Source: Weissella viridescens
GTDB taxonomy: Bacteria; Bacillota; Bacilli; Lactobacillales; Lactobacillaceae
Reading direction: 5' to 3'
Assembly (NCBI RefSeq): GCF_003862435.1
Contig: NZ_RHGY01000006.1
Span: 52,973-116,972 of the forward strand
Length of the DNA stretch: 64,000 nt
Positions within the stretch are counted from its first letter, which is position 1, and each line of letters opens with the position of its first letter. This document shows, piece after piece, positions 19,220 through 28,348 of the stretch. A program made the translations under genes and the position numbers. The notes beneath the pieces were generated by a model. It did no database searches and was not told the DNA's origin. It worked only from the letters and a program-made list of their open reading frames with translations.

Positions 19220-20482
19220 ATGAGTGAATTAACAGAAATTGCAGCAACATACCCAAATTTGGTTGATCGTTTTGTGCGTTATGCCAAAGTAAATACCCGT
19301 TCAAATGAAGACTCAACAACAGTGCCTTCAGATCCAAAAGAAGTTGCCTTCTTAAAAGATTTGGCTGAAGAGTTGAAGTCAATCGGTTTGCAAAATGTGC
19401 GTACGATGGATGATGGGTACCTATTTGCTGATTTGCCTGCCAATGTTGATGATGATATTCCTTCAATTGGATTCATTTCTCACGTTGACACAGCTGATTT
19501 TAATTCAGAACACGTTAATCCTAAATTTGTTGAAGACTACGATGGTAAATCAACTATCAAGTTAAACGATGAATTTTCTCTTTCACCTGAAGCTTTCCCA
19601 AGCTTGAAGAAGTATGCTGGCCACACATTGATTACAACTGACGGTACAACATTACTTGGTTCAGATGATAAGTCAGGGGTAGCTGAATTGGTCAGTGCTG
19701 CTGAATATTTGGTGAATCACCCTGAAGTCACTCACGGTGATTTGCACTTCGCATTTGGTCCTGATGAAGAAATTGGAACTGGAGCTGACCACTTCCACGT
19801 TAAGGAATTTGGCGCTGATTTTGCCTACACCATGGATGGTGGACCAGTTGGTGAATTGGAATGGGAGACTTTCTCAGCTGCCTCAGCTGACATTAAGATC
19901 CAAGGATTGAATGTTCACCCTGGGGATGCCAAGGATACGATGATTAATGCGCTTCAAGTTGCAATTGATATTCACAACAAGTTGCCAGAACATGATCGTC
20001 CAGAACATACTGAAGGTCGCGAAGGCTTCTTCCACTTGTTGAAGTTGAACGGAACACCTGATGAAGCAAGCATGTCATACATCATCCGTGATCATGATCG
20101 TGCAAAGTTCAATGCGAAGAAGGCTTTGTTGCAAAGCATCGTTGACGAAATGAACAATGACTTTGGTGAAGACCGCGTTAAGCTAGAAATGAACGACCAA
20201 TACTACAACATGGGTGAAGTCCTAAAGGACAACATGCAACCTGTACATTTGGCAGAACAAGCGATGATTGATTTGAATATCGAACCAATTATCGAACCTG
20301 TTCGTGGTGGAACTGACGGTTCAAAGATTACATTCTTGGGCTTGCCAACACCAAACATCTTTGCCGGTGCGGAAAACATGCACGGACGCTTCGAATATGT
20401 TTCAACACGTGTGATGAAGCAGGCTGTTGATACAATGTTGAAGATTAACGAATTAAACGTAAATAATTCAATTTTGGATTAA
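19220..20482 (+). CDS. pepT: tripeptide aminopeptidase (peptidase T)
   Basis: Zinc peptidase of the M20 family releasing the N-terminal residue from tripeptides in the cytoplasm. The 420-aa length is standard. Visible motifs: SHVDTADF near residue 86 (metal His and catalytic Asp), GSDDKSG near 146 (bridging Asp), and [12 protein letters not shown] near 182 (general-base Glu pair). AAGAGG precedes the ATG. It follows the Nif3-like gene by 14 bp and may be cotranscribed. Codon use is that of a well expressed gene. Confidence 0.95.
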   Translation: MSELTEIAATYPNLVDRFVRYAKVNTRSNEDSTTVPSDPKEVAFLKDLAEELKSIGLQNVRTMDDGYLFADLPANVDDDIPSIGFISHVDTADFNSEHVNPKFVEDYDGKSTIKLNDEFSLSPEAFPSLKKYAGHTLITTDGTTLLGSDDKSGVAELVSAAEYLVNHPEVTHGDLHFAFGPDEEIGTGADHFHVKEFGADFAYTMDGGPVGELEWETFSAASADIKIQGLNVHPGDAKDTMINALQVAIDIHNKLPEHDRPEHTEGREGFFHLLKLNGTPDEASMSYIIRDHDRAKFNAKKALLQSIVDEMNNDFGEDRVKLEMNDQYYNMGEVLKDNMQPVHLAEQAMIDLNIEPIIEPVRGGTDGSKITFLGLPTPNIFAGAENMHGRFEYVSTRVMKQAVDTMLKINELNVNNSILD

Positions 20483-20490
20483 TTAAAATG

Positions 20491-20521
20491 AAGGCATGCG
20501 CTACGGCCCATGTCTTTTTTC
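20491..20521 (+). terminator. pepT terminator
   Basis: Eight-bp stem (AAGGCATG with CATGTCTT, one G-T) and T6. Confidence 0.6.
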
Positions 20522-20570
20522 ATTTCTACGAAAAAAATGGTTGGTTTTACCGCTTTCTTAGCATTTTGAA

Positions 20571-20599
20571 TTGTAACTGACCGCAGATAACTATATAAT
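20571..20599 (+). promoter_or_regulatory. ackA promoter
   Basis: TTGTAA (20571-20576), 17-bp spacer, consensus TATAAT (20594-20599). The start site near 20606 gives a leader of about 100 bases. Confidence 0.75.
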
Positions 20600-20607
20600 T
20601 AGTTAGA

Positions 20608-20654
20608 GGCACTTAGTGCCAGCAACTAAAGCCAGCTCCAATGGAGTGGGTGGC
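20608..20654 (+). promoter_or_regulatory. structured ackA leader
   Basis: Two hairpins at the start of the predicted mRNA: GGCACT (20608-20613) with AGTGCC (20615-20620), a tight palindrome that may fold with a slightly larger loop, and CTCC (20636-20639) with GGAG (20643-20646), enclosed by GCCA (20631-20634) and TGGC (20651-20654). No T run follows, so this is not a terminator. No known riboswitch consensus was recognised. Confidence 0.4.
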
Positions 20655-20705
20655 AAGTGAATGATTTGAAATGTAAAATATATTTGAAAACGAGGGAGTT
20701 TAAGC

Positions 20706-21902
20706 ATGTCTAAAACATTAGCGATTAATGCTGGTTCATCTTCATTGAAATTCCAATTATTGGAAATGCCAGCCGAAAAGGTCATTGCCAAGGGACAAGT
20801 TGAACGCATTGGTATGGATGAAGGGGTCTTTACCCTAAAGTATAATGGTGAGAAGACTGAAGTTTTGAAGGCCTTCCCAGACCATCGTGCAGCCATCGAA
20901 GAAATGCTCGAACAATTCAACGACAAGCAAGTTGTGGCTGACCTATCTGAAATCACTGGTGTTGGACACCGTGTCGTTGCCGGTGGAGAATGGTTTAACA
21001 AGTCTGTTATCGTTGATGACGAAGTCTTGGAAAAGATTAACCGTTTGGCTGCTTATGCGCCTTTGCATAATCCAGCCAATGCTGCGGGTATCGAAATCTT
21101 CCGTGAATTGTTGCCAGATGCTGTTTCAGTTGCCGTATTTGATACAGCCTTCCACCAAACAATGCCACGTGAAAACTACCTATATTCACTACCATACGAA
21201 TACTACACAAAGTATGGGGCACGTAAGTATGGTGCCCACGGAACATCACACCGTTATGTTTCAGAACGTACTTCAGAAATCTTGGGACAACCCCTAAAAG
21301 GGATGAACTTGATTACGTTGCACTTGGGTGCCGGAGCTTCAATCACAGCCGTTAAGGACGGAAAGTCATTGGATACATCAATGGGATTCACACCATTAGC
21401 TGGAATCACAATGGCAACACGTTCTGGTGACGTTGATCCTTCATTGGTTTACTACATCCAAGAACACGAAGGGCTTACCAACGAACAAATGTTGTACATC
21501 TTGAACAACAAGTCAGGTTTGCTTGGAATCTCAACATTGTCTTCTGACATGCGTGACTTGGAAGAAGTTGAAGAAACCAACGAACACGCCAAGTTGGCAA
21601 TGGATATCTTTATCGACCGTGTTGTCCGTTACATTGGTCAATACTATGTTGAAATGGGCGGCGTTGATGCTTTGACATTCACAGCTGGAATTGGTGAAAA
21701 TGCTGCTGAAGTCCGTGAGAAGATTATCAACCGTCTTGAATTCATGGGAATCAAGATTGATCCTGAAGCGAACAAGACCCGTGGTGAAGAAAAGATTATC
21801 TCAACTGATGATTCAGCCGCTAAGGTTTTGGTCGTACCAACGAACGAAGAATTAGAAATTGCTCGTGACGTTGAAATGTTGAAGAACAAGCAAGACCGTT
21901 AA
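20706..21902 (+). CDS. ackA: acetate kinase
   Basis: Converts acetyl phosphate and ADP to acetate and ATP, the ATP-yielding end of the phosphoketolase route. The 398-aa protein has the family signatures: INAGSSSLKFQL at residue 5, GHRVVAGG near 90, FDTAFHQTMP near 145, HGTSHRYVS near 178 (active-site His) and GIGENAAEVRE near 330. AGGGAG precedes the ATG. It is transcribed alone from a near-consensus promoter, with strongly biased codon use. Confidence 0.97.
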   Translation: MSKTLAINAGSSSLKFQLLEMPAEKVIAKGQVERIGMDEGVFTLKYNGEKTEVLKAFPDHRAAIEEMLEQFNDKQVVADLSEITGVGHRVVAGGEWFNKSVIVDDEVLEKINRLAAYAPLHNPANAAGIEIFRELLPDAVSVAVFDTAFHQTMPRENYLYSLPYEYYTKYGARKYGAHGTSHRYVSERTSEILGQPLKGMNLITLHLGAGASITAVKDGKSLDTSMGFTPLAGITMATRSGDVDPSLVYYIQEHEGLTNEQMLYILNNKSGLLGISTLSSDMRDLEEVEETNEHAKLAMDIFIDRVVRYIGQYYVEMGGVDALTFTAGIGENAAEVREKIINRLEFMGIKIDPEANKTRGEEKIISTDDSAAKVLVVPTNEELEIARDVEMLKNKQDR

Positions 21903-21913
21903 TTTAAAAAATG

Positions 21914-21950
21914 AACCAAGTTTCTGTCACAAGAAACTTGGTTTTTATTT
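21914..21950 (+). terminator. ackA terminator
   Basis: Twelve-bp perfect stem (AACCAAGTTTCT and complement), 6-base loop, T-rich tail. Confidence 0.85.
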
Positions 21951-21970
21951 TAACGACTGGGAGGAATAGC

Positions 21971-22168
21971 ATGACTGAAGTAAACAAGCAAACTGAAGCT
22001 AATAAGAGATGGCAAGAAAACAACCGTGAACGAGCGAAGTTCTTACGCAATCGTTCAACATCACGCTCGTTTATCCGCAAACAAGCGATGAGTGAGGATC
22101 TGGATGAGCTACAGGGACTGATTGATGAACGCCGAACAAACTTGGCATCAGGAGAATTAGATGATTAA
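21971..22168 (+). CDS. hypothetical basic protein, first gene of a small pair
   Basis: 65 aa, polar and helical, with ANKRWQENNRERAKFLRNRS and a C-terminal segment LDELQGLIDERR. I have seen similar small proteins (RWQEKN..., SFIR..., DL.EL..LI.ER) annotated as hypothetical across Bacillota, but no function is known to me. ATG 21971 has GGGAGGAA upstream; the open frame extends further up but runs through the ackA terminator. The stop overlaps the next start by 8 bases, so both are made from one transcript. Confidence 0.65.
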   Translation: MTEVNKQTEANKRWQENNRERAKFLRNRSTSRSFIRKQAMSEDLDELQGLIDERRTNLASGELDD

Positions 22169-22367
22169 TTTAAATGATAGCGACATTATGGATTCAAAGA
22201 CAGCAGCTGAAGCTTGGGGTAAAGCCAGTGATTATGTCAGGCAAATGTATTTTAAATACCCCGAGAAATTTCCAGAGGGTTCCATCCGTAAGTTTGGTCG
22301 CCAACTTGTGGTGACACGCGAGGGGATGGAAGCAGTGACCGGAGTTAAAAAGCCAGAGTCATTGTAA
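22161..22367 (+). CDS. small helix-turn-helix protein, second gene of the pair
   Basis: 68 aa. The layout, a short N-terminal helix with KTAAEAWGKASDYVRQM followed by FPEGSIRKFGRQLVVTREGM, resembles small DNA-binding helix-turn-helix proteins found in Bacillota and their plasmids, often called antitoxin- or excisionase-like. It overlaps the preceding ORF by 8 bases (stop and start interlocked). DNA binding is inferred. The two-gene unit could be a toxin-antitoxin-like or regulatory module; nothing in the sequence proves that. Confidence 0.65.
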   Translation: MINLNDSDIMDSKTAAEAWGKASDYVRQMYFKYPEKFPEGSIRKFGRQLVVTREGMEAVTGVKKPESL

Positions 22368-22376
22368 AAAAAGCAT

Positions 22377-22406
22377 GTGACGGATCTGCAGCATTTGGTG
22401 TAAAAT
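22377..22406 (+). promoter_or_regulatory. candidate promoter
   Basis: GTGACG (22377-22382), 18-bp spacer, TAAAAT (22401-22406), upstream of the membrane-anchored small protein. Confidence 0.4.
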
Positions 22407-22523
22407 AGTGTTAGATAAACCAAGCTAGGTTTATCGTAATGAAATGACAGATAACCGCATGGATTTTAAGCTAATTGTATGGTCAACATATTAAACTGGT
22501 TTTAATCATAAAGGAGGATCTAG

Positions 22524-22730
22524 ATGAGTCTATTATTTTTCATCATTTTAATGATGGTTGTTGGTGTATTTTATGTACGCCGTAAGGCCCGCCGCATGTT
22601 TGCTAACTTAAACGAACAAATGGATCCTTATCGAGAAACTTTTGATAAGGCAACCAAGAAAACTAAAGTTGACCGTAAACAAGTCTTTGATGGTCAATTC
22701 GAAGAAGTTCGGACGACAAAAGAACCCTAA
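22524..22730 (+). CDS. small membrane-anchored protein
   Basis: 68 aa: one N-terminal membrane segment (residues 2-17), then a basic stop-transfer (RRKARR) and a hydrophilic tail of 45 residues, presumably cytoplasmic. AAAGGAGG lies 8 bases before the ATG. No family recognised. Followed by a terminator, so it is a one-gene unit upstream of pyc. Confidence 0.65.
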   Translation: MSLLFFIILMMVVGVFYVRRKARRMFANLNEQMDPYRETFDKATKKTKVDRKQVFDGQFEEVRTTKEP

Positions 22731-22747
22731 TTCAATTTAAATTCCTT

Positions 22748-22787
22748 AAACGCTCGGTATGCATTGCATGCCGGCGTTTATTTTTTT
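22748..22787 (+). terminator. terminator
   Basis: Long stem: AAACGC with GCGTTT enclosing CGGTATGC with GCATGCCG, then T8. Confidence 0.85.
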
Positions 22788-22947
22788 GCAGTAAAACGGT
22801 TTAAAACCGAATGAAATATCCGTAATTTCCGAATGATTTTAATTAAGACACCAAAAACGATGGTTTTTTAGCCAAATCTCATGTATATTAGAGATAAGGT
22901 TTGAAAAATTAAATTCTTTTTAAAATATTTGAAAAAAGAGGTGTGAG

Positions 22948-25900
22948 ATGAACAAGTTACTAATCGCCAACCGAGGAGAAATCGCCCTTCGGATTATTAG
23001 AGCAGCTAAAGAGCTAGGCCTTCAAACAGTTGCTATTTACGCTAAGGCAGATCAGTACGCTGTGCATCGTTTTGCCGCCGACGAAGCTTACCAAGTCGGG
23101 ACGGATGATATGACGGTTGACGCCTACCTTGATATTCCGGCAATTATTGAGGTGGCAAAAGCGCACCAAGTAGATGCGATTCATCCAGGTTATGGCTTCT
23201 TATCCGAAAATGCTGAATTTGCGCAAGCAATCAGTGATGCAGGAATAAAGTTCGTAGGTCCAAAAGTGGCCCACCTTGAAATGTTTGGTGACAAGATTAA
23301 GGCCAAACAAGCAGCGTCAGCTGCAAATGTTGCCAGTGTGCCCGGTACAGATCATCCAGTTGAAACATTGGATGAAGCCTTGGCTATTGGTGAAGAATAT
23401 GGCTATCCATTGTTTGTTAAGTCTGCTGCCGGTGGTGGTGGACGCGGAATGCGTGTCGTTGAACACGCTGAAGAATTAAAGGAAGCTTTCCAACGGGCCG
23501 CTTCTGAAGCGAAAGCATCATTTGGTAAAAGTGATGTTTATTTGGAGAAGTATTTACAAGATCCAAAGCACATTGAAATTCAAATTTTAGCTGACGAACA
23601 TGGGCAAGTGATGCATTTGTTTGAGCGTGACTCTTCCGTCCAACGTCGTCACCAAAAAATCATTGAATTTGCGCCGGCCGTGTCAATAAAAAATGAGCTC
23701 CGTGAACAAATTCAAGCAGCTGCCGTACGTTTGATGGCCAGCGTTGGTTACCAAAGTGCTGCAACAGTCGAATTCTTGGTCGATGGGGATGATTTCTACT
23801 TCATTGAAGTGAACCCCCGTGTTCAAGTTGAACATACAGTTACTGAAGTAGTAACAGATATTGATATTGTCCGTAGTCAACTTTTGATTGCGATGGGCTA
23901 TGGTTTGCACGAAGAACCTTTGAACTTGCCTGAACAATCTCAATTAAAAGAACATGGTGTTGCGGTTCAAGCCCGTATTACGACGGAAGACCCAGCCAAC
24001 GACTTTATGCCTGACTCAGGGACGATTCGTTGGTATCAACAACCAGCTGGACCTGGGATTCGTGTTGATGCTGGGACAGTTTATGCTGGGGCTAAAGTTA
24101 CCCCTTATTTTGACTCGTTGCTATTAAAGATTATTGCGCAAGGCCGTGATTTCGATGAAGCAAATACACGTATGGAACGCGCCTTGAATGAGTTACAACT
24201 ACAAGGGGTTAAGACTAACACGGACTTCCTGGCCCAAATGTTTGCCCACCCAACTTTCACGAGTGGACAAGCTGCCACCACCTTTGTGGATGACCATGGT
24301 CAAGAATTTATCCGTAAGTCACCAGCTGATACCCAACAACAGTTGTTGGACTATATGGCTGAAATCACGGTTAATGGGTTCCCTGGGGTTAAGAATCCTG
24401 ATGCAAAGCCAACTTTGGTTGATTACACACCACAAAAGTTGGTATTGCCAGAAGAATTAGTGACGGCTAAGGATGTTTTGGATGCACAAGGACCAGACCA
24501 AGTTGTTGATTGGATTAAGGGACAATCAGAAGTGTTGCTCACTGATACGACGATGCGTGATGCCCACCAATCACGATTCGCCACACGTTTCCGCACGAAA
24601 GACATGGTTGATATTGCTGAACAGACTCAGACAACGCTGCCAAACCTTTTCTCAAATGAGATGTGGGGCGGGGCCACGTTTGATACGGCTTACCGCTTTT
24701 TGGACGAAGATCCATGGGATCGTTTAAAGCAATTGCGTGAAAAAATGCCACGTACACTGACCCAAATGTTGTTCCGTGGCTCAAATGCGGTGGGGTACCA
24801 AAACTACCCTGATAATGTGATTCAAGAATTTATTCATTTAGCTGCGAAAAATGGGATGGATGTCTTCCGTATCTTCGATAGTTTGAACTGGTTACCTCAA
24901 ATGGAAACCTCAATTCAAGCGGTGCGCGATGAAAATAAATTGGCGGAAGTGACGATGGCTTACACGGGTGATATTCTTGACTCAAGCCGCACAAAGTACA
25001 CGTTGCAATACTATGTTGATTTTGCCAAGCAGATTGAAGCCGCTGGGGCACACATTCTTGCCATTAAGGACATGTCTGGATTGCTTAAGCCTGAAGCTGC
25101 CTATCAATTGGTTTCAACTTTGAAGAATGAAGTTGACTTGCCAATTCACTTACACACGCATGATACAACTGGTATTGGTGTTTCAACATATGCCCGTGCG
25201 GTTGAAGCTGGTGTTGATATTATTGATGTCGCGCAATCAGCCATGGCAAGTACAACATCACAACCATCATTGTCTTCAACGTACTATGCTTTGAGTGGCA
25301 ACGAGCGTCAACCAACGTTGGATATGCCGGCAGTTGAACGCTTGAACCAATATTGGCAAGGCGTGGCGCCATACTATCAAGACTTTGAAAATGGGATGCG
25401 TAGTCCACAAACTGACATTTTTGAAGTTGAAATGCCTGGTGGACAATATTCTAATTTGCAACAACAAGCGAATGCCTTGCACTTGGGTGATCGTTGGAAT
25501 GAAATCAAGCACATGTACGCGGAAGTGAACCGATTGTTTGGTGACATTATCAAGGTGACGCCATCATCAAAGGTGGTTGGGGACATGGCACTCTTTATGG
25601 TCCAAAATGATCTCACACCGGATGATATTTATGCGCAAGGCGCACAACTTGATTTCCCACAATCTGTTGTTGATTTCTTCAAGGGTGACATTGGACAACC
25701 AGTTGGTGGTTTCCCAACTGATTTGCAAGCAATCATCTTGAAGGGACAAGCACCATTGACGGAACGTCCTGGAGCTTTGGCCGAACCATATGATTTGTCA
25801 CAAATTAAAACAGATTTGACAGTTGAACTTGAGCGCGAACCAACGCCAGAAGAAGTGATTTCAAAAGCCCTTTATCCAGAAGTGTTTAGTGATTACGAAC

Positions 25901-26376
25901 AAAAGCAAGCAATGTTTGGGCCAACCACTGTTTTGGATACGCCAACATTCTTCTATGGCTTAAAAGCGCATGAGGAGACGGTGGTGCAATTTGCGCCAGG
26001 TGTCACAATGATGGTCACATTGAATGAAATGAGTGAACCAGACGCTGATGGTGTCCGTACGCTGTACATGGCTTTGGATGGACGCCCAGTTGAAGTGGTG
26101 GTGCATGACCAAACAGTCGATGTGCAATCAGTCCAACATCGTCAAGCTAAAGCAAGTGTTCCTGGTGAAATCGGGGCAACGATGGCGGGAAACGTCGTCA
26201 AGGTAACGGTTGCAGTTGGGGATGAAGTTGCGGTTGGTGATACTTTGGTAATCACTGAAGCAATGAAGATGGAAACAACCATTCAAGCACCTGTTGCTGG
26301 AACGGTTTCAGATATTTTAGTTCAAGCGGGTGATCAAATTTCCGCTGGTGACTTACTCATGACAATCTCTGAATAA
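22948..26376 (+). CDS. pyc: pyruvate carboxylase
   Basis: Biotin enzyme making oxaloacetate from pyruvate, bicarbonate and ATP, feeding aspartate synthesis. The single 1142-aa chain has the full domain order: biotin carboxylase (residues 1-450; GGGGRGMR ATP loop near 160, EVNPRVQVEHTVTE near 290), carboxyltransferase (about 530-810; TDTTMRDAHQS, HLHTHDTTG), PYC-OADA domain, and biotin carrier (1070-1142) with EAMKMET and the biotinyl Lys at 1107. AAGAGGTG precedes the ATG. It is monocistronic. In this window it opposes CitM (oxaloacetate to pyruvate), so the two would need opposite control. Confidence 0.97.
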   Translation: MNKLLIANRGEIALRIIRAAKELGLQTVAIYAKADQYAVHRFAADEAYQVGTDDMTVDAYLDIPAIIEVAKAHQVDAIHPGYGFLSENAEFAQAISDAGIKFVGPKVAHLEMFGDKIKAKQAASAANVASVPGTDHPVETLDEALAIGEEYGYPLFVKSAAGGGGRGMRVVEHAEELKEAFQRAASEAKASFGKSDVYLEKYLQDPKHIEIQILADEHGQVMHLFERDSSVQRRHQKIIEFAPAVSIKNELREQIQAAAVRLMASVGYQSAATVEFLVDGDDFYFIEVNPRVQVEHTVTEVVTDIDIVRSQLLIAMGYGLHEEPLNLPEQSQLKEHGVAVQARITTEDPANDFMPDSGTIRWYQQPAGPGIRVDAGTVYAGAKVTPYFDSLLLKIIAQGRDFDEANTRMERALNELQLQGVKTNTDFLAQMFAHPTFTSGQAATTFVDDHGQEFIRKSPADTQQQLLDYMAEITVNGFPGVKNPDAKPTLVDYTPQKLVLPEELVTAKDVLDAQGPDQVVDWIKGQSEVLLTDTTMRDAHQSRFATRFRTKDMVDIAEQTQTTLPNLFSNEMWGGATFDTAYRFLDEDPWDRLKQLREKMPRTLTQMLFRGSNAVGYQNYPDNVIQEFIHLAAKNGMDVFRIFDSLNWLPQMETSIQAVRDENKLAEVTMAYTGDILDSSRTKYTLQYYVDFAKQIEAAGAHILAIKDMSGLLKPEAAYQLVSTLKNEVDLPIHLHTHDTTGIGVSTYARAVEAGVDIIDVAQSAMASTTSQPSLSSTYYALSGNERQPTLDMPAVERLNQYWQGVAPYYQDFENGMRSPQTDIFEVEMPGGQYSNLQQQANALHLGDRWNEIKHMYAEVNRLFGDIIKVTPSSKVVGDMALFMVQNDLTPDDIYAQGAQLDFPQSVVDFFKGDIGQPVGGFPTDLQAIILKGQAPLTERPGALAEPYDLSQIKTDLTVELEREPTPEEVISKALYPEVFSDYEQKQAMFGPTTVLDTPTFFYGLKAHEETVVQFAPGVTMMVTLNEMSEPDADGVRTLYMALDGRPVEVVVHDQTVDVQSVQHRQAKASVPGEIGATMAGNVVKVTVAVGDEVAVGDTLVITEAMKMETTIQAPVAGTVSDILVQAGDQISAGDLLMTISE

Positions 26377-26380
26377 ATCA

Positions 26381-26411
26381 AAAGACGGTCGGTTGATCGT
26401 CTTTTTTTTTG
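26381..26411 (+). terminator. pyc terminator
   Basis: Ten-bp stem (AAAGACGGTC with GATCGTCTTT), GGTT loop, T run. Confidence 0.85.
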
Positions 26412-26466
26412 ATTGGCCCTAGATATGGTAGAATGATTAAGAATAAATCGGTACAAGAGGTGAAAC

Positions 26467-27102
26467 ATGCAACAACAATGGTGGCAACATAAAATATTTT
26501 TTGGATTAGGTGTGGTTGGCGCGTTAACGTACTTTTTTGAAAGTATTGTCGGGGTATTAGTTTGGCCCGCATATCAACCCTTAGCCTATCCGATTGCGAT
26601 TTTAGCGGCACAAGATGCGCCACATCGTATTGGCTTTTTGATTGCCCAGGTGATTGCAGGTATTATGATTGCGATTGCTTTGGCAGCAATTTGGTCATAC
26701 CATCAATTCCAACATGAACGGAAGATGGCGCAAGGCAGTGCAGCCATGCTGTTTAGTTTTATCGCGTGGGTGCTCGTGAATAATTTTTGGCCCAATTTCA
26801 CCATGGTGAATTATGTGGTTCCAGAAAATTTTCCAGCTAAAAACGTGGTAATGGCGGTCATTATTGTCGTCTTAGCTGCAGCAATGCTATATTATGCAAA
26901 ACAAATTCAGAAACTAGATTGGTGGAGTTTAAGCAACGTCTTAACGGTTTTTGCCTTACTTTTCGTGATATTTAGTGTCCTTGAATTTGGGATGCAGGTA
27001 TTGAATTGGCCGTTCCGCGGTTTCTTTGATATTTTAGCAACGGATTCACTGGCTCTAGGATTAGGCTTTACTAGTTGGTACTTTATGCGCCAAGCCATCT
27101 AA
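26467..27102 (+). CDS. hypothetical membrane protein, DUF998-like
   Basis: 211 aa with six predicted membrane segments (about 13-33, 56-80, 93-112, 122-142, 155-177, 190-207). Size and topology recall DUF998 proteins, but I see no diagnostic motif, so the family is tentative. AAGAGGTG precedes the ATG. It stands alone between terminators. Confidence 0.6.
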   Translation: MQQQWWQHKIFFGLGVVGALTYFFESIVGVLVWPAYQPLAYPIAILAAQDAPHRIGFLIAQVIAGIMIAIALAAIWSYHQFQHERKMAQGSAAMLFSFIAWVLVNNFWPNFTMVNYVVPENFPAKNVVMAVIIVVLAAAMLYYAKQIQKLDWWSLSNVLTVFALLFVIFSVLEFGMQVLNWPFRGFFDILATDSLALGLGFTSWYFMRQAI

Positions 27103-27105
27103 CCT

Positions 27106-27138
27106 AAAACTACCTCAATTTGAGGTAGTTTTTTTTGT
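27106..27138 (+). terminator. terminator
   Basis: AAAACTACCTC pairs with GAGGTAGTTTT, 5-base loop, T8. Confidence 0.85.
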
Positions 27139-27162
27139 TAGTTAAATTAAATAGTATGGACG

Positions 27163-27171
27163 TGGTATACT
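27163..27171 (+). promoter_or_regulatory. extended -10 promoter of corA-like gene
   Basis: TGGTATACT, an extended -10 (TG-N-TATACT), 77 bp before the start; -35 region poor (TAAATT). Confidence 0.5.
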
Positions 27172-27247
27172 AGTTGTTAAACCTAAAATGATCTGGGTGC
27201 GAAACGTTATTGCGCATCACAGCGAATGCAAAGGAACGTGTTAAATT

Positions 27248-28174
27248 ATGTTAAAGCAATTATTTGCAGGAAGTCAGGGAACTTTCTATCATGCTGATGA
27301 TTTAGAAGATGATGAAGTTAAAAAACTAAATGTACCGGTATCGTTTATTAAAGACGTTAACGATGAAAATGAAGCAGCTCGCTGGCATTACTCAAAGAGA
27401 GACGAGACATTAACACTCTTTATTGATGCCGTTGTAGTGGATAATGATGTGCCATCAGAAGGTGCTTATCATACTGAGTCGGTTGCTTTTTTGCTCCAAA
27501 TGAAAGAACACCGCGTCTTGATGTTTACGCGTTCATCGATGAACTTTTTAGCCGATCATATTGCACATAAGTTAACTAGCAGTGCTAAGGCGACAACGCC
27601 AATTGATTTGTTATATACAGCAATTTTGGTCGTATACTCGGATTACCAATCCGCTTTGAACAAGTTAGATGTCTTACGACGTAAGTTTCAAAATCAATTT
27701 TATCGTAAGACAACTGGCTTTGGTGGGGATCTAGATAGTATTTGGACCGTCACAAATGCGTTACTTTATATTGACTCTTCAATTGAAGATAATGAGGATG
27801 TTATCGACAATATGACGAGCCAATTTAATGAATATAAGCCTGATTCACAAACTGATTTCTTAAAAAACCGCATTAACATTGAAGCACAACAAGCACATAA
27901 AATGGCTGATTTGCTTAGTTCAGTGGTTGGTAATATTGCGGATTCTTATTCATCACGAAATGATCGTAATTTGAATTGGATTATGCAAATTTTGACGGTT
28001 TATTCAGTTGTTTTGACGATTCCAACAATTATTACTGGTTTTTATGGTCAAAATGTGAAATACTTGCCCTTCGCCTTGCATCAGAATAGTTGGCTAATTA
28101 CAATTCTGATTACGTTAGTGCTCATGTTGCTTGCAACGATTTGGTTCTGGCGTCACGGATATTTCGATAAATAA
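27248..28174 (+). CDS. CorA-family divalent cation transporter, GQN variant
   Basis: Pentameric membrane channel family for Mg2+ or related ions. The 308-aa protein has the long cytoplasmic N-terminal domain and two C-terminal membrane helices (about 240-262 and 275-298). Between them the family signature G-M-N reads YGQN (near residue 263): the middle Met is Gln. In CorA this loop is the selectivity filter, so ion preference may differ; other GxN variants are known in the family. Start is ATG 27248, with a weak AAGGAACG site. The promoter is an extended -10 type. Confidence 0.85.
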   Translation: MLKQLFAGSQGTFYHADDLEDDEVKKLNVPVSFIKDVNDENEAARWHYSKRDETLTLFIDAVVVDNDVPSEGAYHTESVAFLLQMKEHRVLMFTRSSMNFLADHIAHKLTSSAKATTPIDLLYTAILVVYSDYQSALNKLDVLRRKFQNQFYRKTTGFGGDLDSIWTVTNALLYIDSSIEDNEDVIDNMTSQFNEYKPDSQTDFLKNRINIEAQQAHKMADLLSSVVGNIADSYSSRNDRNLNWIMQILTVYSVVLTIPTIITGFYGQNVKYLPFALHQNSWLITILITLVLMLLATIWFWRHGYFDK

Positions 28175-28194
28175 TAGAATTTGTCTGAAAAGAC

Positions 28195-28223
28195 TTGATA
28201 AATTCTTAAATATTCTGTATAGT
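28195..28223 (+). promoter_or_regulatory. rpmG-rpsN promoter
   Basis: TTGATA (28195-28200), 17-bp spacer, TATAGT (28218-28223). Predicted start near 28230, leaving a leader of about 119 bases before rpmG. Confidence 0.7.
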
Positions 28224-28260
28224 TATCTTTTGTAATTTACTAGCTATTGTAACGGCGCAA

Positions 28261-28321
28261 GCTTGGGGTTTGGCCCATGCAGCCATACCTGTCGTTCAAT
28301 CGGTAGGTGAGAGGCATCTCA
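28261..28321 (+). promoter_or_regulatory. structured rpmG leader, three hairpins in a row
   Basis: Hairpin 1: GC-T-TGGG (28261-28267) with CCCA-T-GC (28274-28280). Hairpin 2: ACCTGTCG (28287-28294) with CGGTAGGT (28301-28308), 8 bp counting two G-U pairs. Hairpin 3: GAGA (28309-28312) with TCTC (28317-28320). The ribosome binding site follows at 28335-28340. No known ribosomal-protein leader or riboswitch consensus was recognised. Confidence 0.45.
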
Positions 28322-28348
28322 CAAAATACATTCGAAGGAGTTATGTTA

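Noticed and set aside
28287..28308. tRNA-like T-arm (loop TTCAAT) in the rpmG leader
   Set aside because: No acceptor, anticodon or D arm can be drawn around it; it is one of three leader hairpins.
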